A stretch of 47,441 nucleotides of DNA from Candidatus Cloacimonadota bacterium. GTDB lineage: Bacteria; Cloacimonadota; Cloacimonadia; Cloacimonadales; Cloacimonadaceae. Each line of letters starts with the position of its first letter. Position 1 is the stretch's first letter. The notes under the pieces are model-generated. The model was not told where the DNA came from, did no database searches, and saw only the letters and a list, made by a program, of their open reading frames with translations. Shown here piece by piece: positions 40,362 to 47,441 of this stretch. The position numbers were made by a program, and so were the translations under genes. The stretch is taken from the NCBI GenBank assembly GCA_020532215.1, contig JAJBBF010000053.1, positions 1-47,441 on the forward strand, given 5' to 3'.

Positions 40362-40919
40362 CTATTGCTCCTTGTCTGATAAATTTATCTCTGGGTTGGG
40401 AAGAGGCTTCGGAGCTTTCTTCCCGCTTAAAAAGATCATATCCACGATAAGCAGGCACATGGCTATGAAGATGGCGCTGTCCGCGATGTTGAACACGGGG
40501 AAGCGCTCCATGCCCCGGATCAGATCGGGGATGTCAAAACTGATAAAATCCGTAACCGCGCCCAGGATCGGCCTGTCGATGAGGTTGTTGCCGATGGCAC
40601 CGCCCAGCACCAAACCGAAGGCCACCACCTGGATCTTGTGGGTGGCGCGGCTCAGCAGCCAGAGGATGAAAATCACCGCCAGCACCGACGTGCCGATGAA
40701 AAAAGCCTTGTTCCAAAGCGGATTGGGCAAAGACAAGCTGAAAGCGGCCCCGGTGTTCTCCAAATGGCCGATCTGCAAAAAATCGCCCCACAGTTTTTCT
40801 CCGACCTTGATCCAGCTGCCCCTGGGAATGCTGCTCCGCACCACAAGTTTACTCACCTGGTCCGCGATGATGACGGCGGCCATGATGATGAAGGCTGGAT
40901 ATCTTTTGGGTCTTTCCAT
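40362..40919 (-). CDS. lspA: Lipoprotein signal peptidase II
   Basis: IIADQVSKLVV, ENTGAAFSL, GGAIGNNLIDR, FNIADSAI. Confidence 0.93.
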   Translation of the reverse strand: MERPKRYPAFIIMAAVIIADQVSKLVVRSSIPRGSWIKVGEKLWGDFLQIGHLENTGAAFSLSLPNPLWNKAFFIGTSVLAVIFILWLLSRATHKIQVVAFGLVLGGAIGNNLIDRPILGAVTDFISFDIPDLIRGMERFPVFNIADSAIFIAMCLLIVDMIFLSGKKAPKPLPNPEINLSDKEQ

Positions 40920-40922
40920 GCT

Positions 40923-41324
40923 CTATTTTTTCTGCCGGCGCTTCTTGTCTTCCATCTTGGCCATGCAATCGATGCAATACTTGGCGTAAGGGATGATCTC
41001 CAGCCGCGTTTCCTTGATATTATCCCCGCACATTTCGCAGACCCCGTAATTGCCTTCGTAGATCTTGCGCAAGGCTTCGTTGAGCAGGCGGATCTTATCA
41101 CGCTCCTGTTCCATCAGCATCACGGTCTGTTCCATGCGGTTCGTGTCCGAACCCTGGTCCGCCTGATGGTAGGCGTAGGAAGAGAGGTCGCCGCTGCTTT
41201 CGCGGGCTCCTATACTCTGGTCTTTGTTTATGTCCTCGACGTAGGCAACGCTTTCCTTAAGCTCCTTCTGGATTAGTTCTTCGAACTTCTTAAGTTTCTT
41301 TTCTGTCAATGGTTTAGCCGCCAT
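40923..41324 (-). CDS. DksA/TraR-family C4 zinc-finger protein
   Basis: YGVCEMCGDNIKETRLEIIPYAKYCIDC. Confidence 0.9.
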   Translation of the reverse strand: MAAKPLTEKKLKKFEELIQKELKESVAYVEDINKDQSIGARESSGDLSSYAYHQADQGSDTNRMEQTVMLMEQERDKIRLLNEALRKIYEGNYGVCEMCGDNIKETRLEIIPYAKYCIDCMAKMEDKKRRQKK

Positions 41325-41363
41325 CGGTCACTCCTGTGCTTCTAACATTTAATACGATTTTTC

Positions 41364-41392
41364 CGTTTATCTGATCGAGCCACTTATGTCAA
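41364..41392 (-). promoter_or_regulatory. Candidate promoter of the dksA-like gene
   Basis: Minus strand TTGACA-N17-TAAACG. Confidence 0.35.
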
Positions 41393-41410
41393 TAAAAATA
41401 TCCATGGCCC

Positions 41411-42226
41411 TTAGTTGAGGCCACTTACGAAAGCGGTGATGATTGTGATCAGCTGGGCGGAGGCTTTGTCCGCGTTGGCGCGGATCTCCTCCTGGGAATG
41501 GACCTCGTTGTGGAACAGGTTGCTGTAGTTGGTCACCACGGAAAAGGCCAGGACCCCCATCCCGGCGTGCCGGGCGGCGATCACTTCCGGAACGGTGGAC
41601 ATGCCCACCAGATCGGCTCCCAGGCTGGCAAAGGCCGCACATTCCGCCCGGGTCTCCAAACTGGGGCCGGTAACGGCAACATAGACGCCCTTGTTCAATG
41701 GTATGCCCTCGTGCCGGGCGATCTGCGCGCAGGTTTCAGCGTAGCGCGGATCGTAAGGCTCGTTCAGGCTGGGAAAGCGTTCACCCAGTTCGCCGTCGTT
41801 TTCGCCGATCAGCGGATTGGTTCCCATGAAATTGATGTGGTCGGCCAGCATCACGATCGAGCCGGGGGCCAGTTCTTCGCGCAGGCTGCCGGAGGCGTTG
41901 GTTACGATCAGGGTTTGGACCCCCAGGCTGGCCAGCACCCGGGTGGGGAAAACCACCGCGGACATCGGATGGCCTTCGTAATAGTGGAAACGCCCTTGCA
42001 GGTAGAGCACTTTGGTGCCTCCCAGTTCGCCCAGGATCAGGTTTCCCTTGTGGGAGGGAGCGGTGCTGCTGGCAAAGCCGGGGATCTCGCCATAGGGGAT
42101 CTGGAATAGGATCCGGCCCCGCTCGGCAATGCCGTTCAGTCCCGTGCCCAGGATCAGGGCCACCTTCGGAACCTCGGGCAGGCGCTGCTTCAGCCAGTCC
42201 GCCGTTTGCTTGCAGGCGCCGTTCAT
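41411..42226 (-). CDS. Purine-nucleoside phosphorylase
   Basis: VALILGTGLNGIAE, HKGNLILGELGG, GRFHYYEGHPMSAV, VGMSTVPEVIAARHAGMGVLAFSVVTN. Confidence 0.92.
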   Translation of the reverse strand: MNGACKQTADWLKQRLPEVPKVALILGTGLNGIAERGRILFQIPYGEIPGFASSTAPSHKGNLILGELGGTKVLYLQGRFHYYEGHPMSAVVFPTRVLASLGVQTLIVTNASGSLREELAPGSIVMLADHINFMGTNPLIGENDGELGERFPSLNEPYDPRYAETCAQIARHEGIPLNKGVYVAVTGPSLETRAECAAFASLGADLVGMSTVPEVIAARHAGMGVLAFSVVTNYSNLFHNEVHSQEEIRANADKASAQLITIITAFVSGLN

Positions 42227-42804
42227 GAGAGCTGGTTGTCTTCCACCGGAGCTTTGGCGTTGGGGTTGATCTCTTCCTTGATCTGCTTGAAATCCGAATC
42301 CAGCAGATGCTCCGGGGGACGGTTCAGCAGAGGGTCTTTTTCGATGCGGTCCTGAAAGGTGTTCAATTCGCTTCTGAACTGCATCAGAAACTGGCGTTTT
42401 TCCTCTTTGAGCTGGATATATTGCTGTTCCAGCACGCCCAGATACTGCTTGGCTTCCTGGATCGCGCGCTTGGCCTTGAGCTCGGCTTCGTGGATGATGT
42501 TTTCCGCTTCCTTGCGGGCGTTGGAGATGATATCCGCCTTGGTCTTTTCGGCAAATACCAGAGTGCGGCTGATCAGCTCTTCCCGCCGTTTCAGCTCTTC
42601 CACCGCCGATCCGGCCTGAACCGCTTCCTGCCTAACCTCCACCTGCATCTGCTCGCGCCGGCGCAATTCCTTTTCCTGCCGCGCCTGGTACTCTTCCAGT
42701 TCCAGGGCCAGGTCTTCCAGGTACTGCTTCACTTCCTTTTTGCTGTAGCCGAACATGGAGCCCGAAAACTCCTGATGGCGTATGTCTGTGGGAAACAGTG
42801 ACAC
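42223..42804 (-). CDS. DivIVA-domain protein (GTG start)
   Basis: SLFPTDIRHQEFSGSMFGYSKKEVKQYLEDLA; coiled coil; GGAGGA upstream of GTG at 42804. Confidence 0.88.
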   Translation of the reverse strand: MSLFPTDIRHQEFSGSMFGYSKKEVKQYLEDLALELEEYQARQEKELRRREQMQVEVRQEAVQAGSAVEELKRREELISRTLVFAEKTKADIISNARKEAENIIHEAELKAKRAIQEAKQYLGVLEQQYIQLKEEKRQFLMQFRSELNTFQDRIEKDPLLNRPPEHLLDSDFKQIKEEINPNAKAPVEDNQLS

Positions 42805-42820
42805 AATTCCTCCCAATTGT

Positions 42821-43078
42821 TTAGCTTATTCTTCTTAACAGAGTGATTACTATCTGGATCAGAATGATCGCCACCACGGGCGAAAGATCCACACCCATAT
42901 TTGGCATGATCCTGCGGATGGGGCCCAGAACCGGCTCCGTGATCCGCACCAGCCACAGATAGATCCGGTTGCGGAAATCCCGCACGAACCAGCTCATCAA
43001 AGCGCGGATTATGATCAGCACCACATACAGGTCCAGCAGGGCGATGATCAGTTCCACGAATCTGCCGCTCACGTTCAT
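42821..43078 (-). CDS. YggT/YlmG-family membrane protein
   Basis: RALMSWFV...RITEPVLGPIRRIMPNMGVDLSPVVAIILI; start re-assigned to MNVSGRFV, 4-bp overlap with tdk. Confidence 0.88.
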   Translation of the reverse strand: MNVSGRFVELIIALLDLYVVLIIIRALMSWFVRDFRNRIYLWLVRITEPVLGPIRRIMPNMGVDLSPVVAIILIQIVITLLRRIS

Positions 43079-43635
43079 TCCAGCACCTCGTGGCAATTGC
43101 GGCAGCGGGCTTCGTAAGCCTCCGTGCTGCCCACCAGGATCTGTACGTCTTGGTGCACGGTGCGCTGGGTGCGGTTGGCCGGATTGCCGCATTTTACGCA
43201 GATGGCCAGGTTTTTGGTTACATACTCCGCCACCGCCATCAGCTGCGGCATGCTGCCGAAGGGTTTGCCGGTGTAATCCTGGTCCAGTCCGGCCACGATC
43301 ACCCGATAGCCCTTGTCCGCCAGATCGTTGCAGACATCCACTATCGAGGCGTCGAAAAACTGCGCTTCATCGATGGCCACGATCTTCACTCCGTCTTTCA
43401 GATAGCCATAGATCTCGCCGGGCGCGGAGATCGGCACGGAAGGCGCTTGCATCTGGGAATGGGAGACAATGTTGTTGGCGTCGTAACGGTCATCGAGGGC
43501 GGGTTTGAAAACCAAAAGCGGTTGCCGCGCGTATTCGGCCCTGCGGATGCGGCGGATCAGTTCCTCTGTTTTGCCGCTGAACATGCTGCCGCAGATCACT
43601 TCGATCCAGCCGGTCTTCTGATTTATGATGTTCAC
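43075..43635 (-). CDS. tdk: Thymidine kinase (GTG start)
   Basis: GSMFSGKTEELIRRIRRAEYA, AIDEAQFFD, zinc-binding CVKCG...CRNCH. Confidence 0.95.
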   Translation of the reverse strand: MNIINQKTGWIEVICGSMFSGKTEELIRRIRRAEYARQPLLVFKPALDDRYDANNIVSHSQMQAPSVPISAPGEIYGYLKDGVKIVAIDEAQFFDASIVDVCNDLADKGYRVIVAGLDQDYTGKPFGSMPQLMAVAEYVTKNLAICVKCGNPANRTQRTVHQDVQILVGSTEAYEARCRNCHEVLE

Positions 43636-43713
43636 GGATACTCCTAAAAAATAAAATTCCAGAAAGGGTCAATCTTGCCAGCGCCCCGATTTTGTCAATC
43701 GATAAAGTGCCGC

Positions 43714-44451
43714 TTACCGCCGGTAAAGGTGATGCGCGATGATCCCCGCTGCCACGGCCACATTCAGGGATTCCATCTCCTCCCCCATCTCGATCCGCAA
43801 GGTCTTGGCAGCCAATGCCTTGATCTCGTTTGAGATACCCCGCGCTTCGGAACCCAGCACTATCACCGTGGGCCGGCCCTCCTCAGGGCTGTATGAGCGC
43901 AAAGGCTCGCCGGAGGCGGCTTCGGTGAGGATCAGCTCCGCCTTCAGATCCTTCAGCTGAGCTGCGCCCAGAATCTGGAATGGGACTCTGAAAACGCTGC
44001 CCAGGGAAGCCCGGATCACCTTGGGCGAAGATACTTCCACGCAGTCCGCGGACAGCAGCAGGCAGTCCAGATCAAAGGACGCGGCGATCCTGAAGATGGT
44101 GCCCAGGTTGCCCGGATCGCTGATCCCGTCCAGGTAAAATGCCTGCCTGAACTGCACTGGCCGCTCCCGCGGCAGCTCAAACAACGCAGCCGATCCTTGA
44201 GGATGATCGCTGCCGCAGATCTTGCCCAGTTCCCAATCCCGGAGTTGGAAAGCGGGAACACTGGCCCAGAGAGGGGAGCTGCCTTCAGTGAGATACTGCT
44301 CCAGGGGCTCGATGCCCCAATCCCGCAACTGACGCAGGCTGCGCAGACCCTCCACCACCACCTTGCCCTCGCTCAGCCGCCATTTTTTCTGCTGCAGTTT
44401 GCCCAGTTCCCGCCTTCTGTTTTGGCTGAGTTCCCTGGTTTTTTGCTCCAC
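43714..44451 (-). CDS. SpoU/TrmH-family 2'-O RNA methyltransferase (RlmB-like)
   Basis: LDGISDPGNLGTIFRIAASF, VIVLGSEARGIS, IEMGEEMESLNVAVAAGIIAHHL. Confidence 0.92.
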   Translation of the reverse strand: MEQKTRELSQNRRRELGKLQQKKWRLSEGKVVVEGLRSLRQLRDWGIEPLEQYLTEGSSPLWASVPAFQLRDWELGKICGSDHPQGSAALFELPRERPVQFRQAFYLDGISDPGNLGTIFRIAASFDLDCLLLSADCVEVSSPKVIRASLGSVFRVPFQILGAAQLKDLKAELILTEAASGEPLRSYSPEEGRPTVIVLGSEARGISNEIKALAAKTLRIEMGEEMESLNVAVAAGIIAHHLYRR

Positions 44452-44474
44452 TTTTCCAATCTCCTGAATTTCAG

Positions 44475-44592
44475 TTATCTACGCACTTATCCACAAAATC
44501 CGTGGATTATCCACATTTTGCAATCCACTGTCCCGCAATGCTATATCCGGTTGTTGCTTACTTTCCACAAAGTTATCCACAGTTTATCCACA
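44475..44592 (+). promoter_or_regulatory. DnaA-box cluster (candidate oriC, datA-like titration site or DnaA-regulated region)
   Basis: Exact TTATCCACA at 44487-44495, 44507-44515, 44573-44581, 44584-44592; degenerate boxes at 44475, 44501(-) and 44561. Confidence 0.85.
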
Positions 44593-44613
44593 AAGTTCGC
44601 AAGACCGCTTTGA

Positions 44614-46323
44614 CTATAGAATTGCGAGTTTCAGGCGGCATGATCGTTTACCAACATTTAGGCTGAGGATAAAGATTCCGCGGCCCAGTTTGCGGAACTC
44701 CGGCTCGGCCGAGAGCAGCCAAATCCCCTCGCCGGGTTCGGCTTGGACGAAACTTTTACTCAAAACCTTCTGTCCCCGCGAGTTGTAAAGCTTCAGCTCC
44801 ACCGTTCCGGTGCTCCCCTCCGGCAGATACCACTTCGCGGAGGCCAGCGCTCTGCTGCTCACAGGATTCGGCGCCACCAGCAATTCCAATCCCGGCTCCG
44901 CGTAATCATAAGCCACATAGAGAGAATCGGAAATGGCGCCCCAGGGATTGACAGCCTCGATCTCCAGCCAGCCGGGGCCGCTGACGGGAACCCAGGCATA
45001 GAAAGTACTCTGGCCGAACTCCGGTTTTATAAAGATGGCTTCGCCGCCCTCCACCCAGGGGCGGGGTTTCACAATGTACCACAGCGAATCGGGATAGACC
45101 GGCTGTCTCAGTTCCAGCCTCAGGTTCGACAGCACCATACCCTGGCTCACCAGCTCCGGCGCGGGCGGCTGACCATGCGGGCCGTAAACCCGGTGCAGGA
45201 TCTGGAACCAGCGGTATTGCGCGAATTCCAGCTGGGCGTAGCGGTTCCACCAAACGTCGTAGTACTGCTGGTTGGCAGGAAACCACAGCGCCGCGGAACC
45301 CACCTCATGCGCGATGTTCAGGCTGCCGGAAGACACCACGCAGGTCTCCCATTTATCCTTCAGCGGACCCAAACCAGGCTCCCAGGTTTCACCCCAGGCC
45401 TCATCCATCCTGGAAAGCAATTCGCCAACATCGATGTCGTTGTAGCCGGTTCCCATTTCCCAACATTCGCTTCGGACCGGCAGCATGCCCATCGGCCAGT
45501 AACAGGATTTGCCGAGGAAAAAGTCCCGGAAAGCGCTGAAAAAGCTATTCAGTGAAGAGGTCCGTACTGCCGAGCAGGTGATGGGGAGGCTCAGATTGCC
45601 CGGATTCTGGCTTCCGCCGGCTTCATAGGATTCCAGATACGTTTGGCTGATCTGGCCCGCCACAGCTTCCGGATCATCGCTGCTGAACAGCGGGATCATG
45701 TCCTGATAGGGAAATCCGGCCACCGGTACCAATTCCTCCGAACCAACCACCAGATCTGCCGCGTCGACCACTTCGGCCAGCACTTCCAGGCTCTGCATGC
45801 TGCAGGCGTCAAAAACCAATATGTCCAGAGGCGGAATTCCGGTCAGGGCTTCCTGCAATTCGCCTTCGGAAACGCTGATCAGCGATTGCGAGCCCTCGTC
45901 CGGGCAGATCCATTTTGTTTCGCCATCCTTGAACCAATTGTCTCCATGGCCCCAGATCACCAGCATTTTCCGCTGGGAGGGATAGCGCTGAAAGCCCCAA
46001 TTGATAAAGTCTTTCAATGTTTGGGGATCGCCGCTGTCGATCGGGCCAAGATCCTCCAGCAACGGCGAAGAAATGTATGGAAGCGCGTCGGGGCGGATCT
46101 TGCGGCGCTGGCCGCCGGGATGTTCCGAATCCACCGGCATGTCCGATTGCACGATCAGGTCGAGGTTCGTGGGCTGGGGCACGGACTCCATGGCGTTGAT
46201 GTCCTGCGCGGCGTTTTGCCAGAGGTTGTTGTCCGCGGCCATATAGACCAGCACGGTCCAGTCCGCGGCGCCCAGGGGAAACAGTAAAGCGGATCCCAGG
46301 ATCGCAAGCAGTATCCGTTTCAC
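44614..46323 (-). CDS. Secreted clostripain-family (C11) cysteine protease with T9SS-type CTD (GTG start)
   Basis: WTVLVYMAADNNLW, MLVIWGHGDNW (His), DILVFDACSMQSLEVL (Cys); CTD APNPVSSRALAS...LKLYNSRGQKV...LGRGIFILSLNV...LKLAIL; signal peptide MKRILLAILGSALLFPLGAA from GTG 46323. Confidence 0.85.
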   Translation of the reverse strand: MKRILLAILGSALLFPLGAADWTVLVYMAADNNLWQNAAQDINAMESVPQPTNLDLIVQSDMPVDSEHPGGQRRKIRPDALPYISSPLLEDLGPIDSGDPQTLKDFINWGFQRYPSQRKMLVIWGHGDNWFKDGETKWICPDEGSQSLISVSEGELQEALTGIPPLDILVFDACSMQSLEVLAEVVDAADLVVGSEELVPVAGFPYQDMIPLFSSDDPEAVAGQISQTYLESYEAGGSQNPGNLSLPITCSAVRTSSLNSFFSAFRDFFLGKSCYWPMGMLPVRSECWEMGTGYNDIDVGELLSRMDEAWGETWEPGLGPLKDKWETCVVSSGSLNIAHEVGSAALWFPANQQYYDVWWNRYAQLEFAQYRWFQILHRVYGPHGQPPAPELVSQGMVLSNLRLELRQPVYPDSLWYIVKPRPWVEGGEAIFIKPEFGQSTFYAWVPVSGPGWLEIEAVNPWGAISDSLYVAYDYAEPGLELLVAPNPVSSRALASAKWYLPEGSTGTVELKLYNSRGQKVLSKSFVQAEPGEGIWLLSAEPEFRKLGRGIFILSLNVGKRSCRLKLAIL

Positions 46324-46346
46324 CGTTTCACCCCTCGCCGTTACGC

Positions 46347-47426
46347 TCAATAGTTGTATTCCCGGGCTTCCTCAAGACCGTTCAGAACCCGCAGACCGCC
46401 CTGGCAGAGTGCCTCCATCTCGCGTTCGCCGGGATAGAGCTTGATCGGGGCGATGAATTCCACCCGGGAGCTGATCTGCTGAACGATGTAGTCGTTATAG
46501 ACCAGGCCGCCGCTGAGGAAGATGGCGTCCACTTTGCCTTTCAGAACCGCCGCGCTGGCTCCCACCTCTTTGGCCACCTGATAGCACATGGCGTCGGTGA
46601 TCAGCTTCGCTTTGGCGTCGCCGGCGTCGATCCGCTTATTCACTTCGATGCCGCTATCCGTACCCAGATAGGCCATGAAACCGGCGGCCTTGGTGAGGTA
46701 TTTCACCAGTTCCGGATGCGTGTATTTACCGCTGTAAGCCAGCTCCAGCAGGTCTCCGATGGGCAGGGCGCCCGCCCGCTGCGGCGAAAAAGGACCCATA
46801 CCCAGCAGGGCGTTGTTTACGTCCACGACCCTGCCCTTGCTTATTGCAGCCACGGAAATTCCGCCGCCCATGTGCACCCCGATCAAGTTCGCCTCATCCA
46901 GTTTCCTGTCCAGTTCCGCGGCCAGCAAACGCGCTATGTAGCGGATGTTCAGGGCGTGCAGCAGGGATTTGCGCTCGATCTCCGGGATCCCGGAAATGCG
47001 GGCCAGTTCGCCAAACTCGTCCACCACCACCGGGTCCACGATGAAACCGGGAATACCCAGATCCCGGGCGATGGCGTCGGCGATGAAGGCGCCCAGCGCG
47101 GAAGCGTGGGTGCGGCCCCAGAGCGTGGGGTCGCGCAGGTCTTTTTTCATCGCCTCGTTGATCCGGAAAGTGCCGCCGGGAACGGGTTTGATCAGCCCGC
47201 CGCGGCCCACCACCGCCACCAGGGACCGCGGATCCACGTTGTGCTCCTGCATCGCCTCCAGCACCAGCTTCTGGCGAAACTCATACTGGTCGATGATGTT
47301 GGGATAGGGTTCAAGCTCCGCCGGATCGTGGCGCAGGGTCTTCTCAAACACCGGCTTGTCACCGTCGTGAACGGCGATCTTGGTGGATGTGGAACCGGGA
47401 TTGATGGCAAGAATAAGCTGGGACAT
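46347..47426 (-). CDS. buk: Butyrate kinase
   Basis: ILAINPGSTSTKIAV, GVHMGGGISVAAISKGRVVDVNNALLGMGPFSPQRAG, IFLSGGLVYN; AGGAGG upstream. Confidence 0.94.
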   Translation of the reverse strand: MSQLILAINPGSTSTKIAVHDGDKPVFEKTLRHDPAELEPYPNIIDQYEFRQKLVLEAMQEHNVDPRSLVAVVGRGGLIKPVPGGTFRINEAMKKDLRDPTLWGRTHASALGAFIADAIARDLGIPGFIVDPVVVDEFGELARISGIPEIERKSLLHALNIRYIARLLAAELDRKLDEANLIGVHMGGGISVAAISKGRVVDVNNALLGMGPFSPQRAGALPIGDLLELAYSGKYTHPELVKYLTKAAGFMAYLGTDSGIEVNKRIDAGDAKAKLITDAMCYQVAKEVGASAAVLKGKVDAIFLSGGLVYNDYIVQQISSRVEFIAPIKLYPGEREMEALCQGGLRVLNGLEEAREYNY

Positions 47427-47441
47427 TTATCCTCCTGTCCT

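Overview
The window is about 47.4 kb, moderately GC-rich and gene-dense. Nearly all genes are on the minus strand. Gene content and style suggest a Gram-negative anaerobe, possibly Cloacimonadota-like; the taxonomy is inference only. Minus-strand housekeeping blocks: gyrB-gyrA; rimP-nusA-ylxR-L7Ae-infB-rbfA-nrnA-truB-ribF followed by a secreted protein, a YhaM-like RNase and an MBL protein; tcdA-tatD-ABC exporter; tdk-yggT-divIVA-pnp-dksA-like-lspA; a SpoU-type rRNA methylase; and butyrate kinase. Only rlmL-like and UPF0173 lie on the plus strand, and there is one tRNA-Arg(ACG). The main accessory theme is a type-IX-secretion-like surface system. A 12.4 kb three-gene operon encodes a 3158-aa secreted protein with about 30 tandem chitobiase-C-terminal-type (CHB_HEX_C-like) repeats and a C-terminal sorting-like domain, then a PorV-like barrel, then a protein with PorE-like architecture (TPR, PD40, CRD, OmpA). 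A second cargo/PorV-like pair plus a 93-aa membrane protein lies at 37.8-40.4 kb, and two further CTD-bearing secreted proteins include a C11 (clostripain) protease. Non-coding structures worth checking: a perfect 33-bp inverted repeat (18342-18412), an 82-bp inverted repeat around an AT-rich core (32201-32512), two inverted copies of a three-hairpin REP-like module (31957-32160), an apparent terminator/antiterminator leader upstream of rimP-nusA-infB, and four exact TTATCCACA DnaA boxes in 106 bp (44487-44592). All product calls come from motif recognition by eye; no database search was run.
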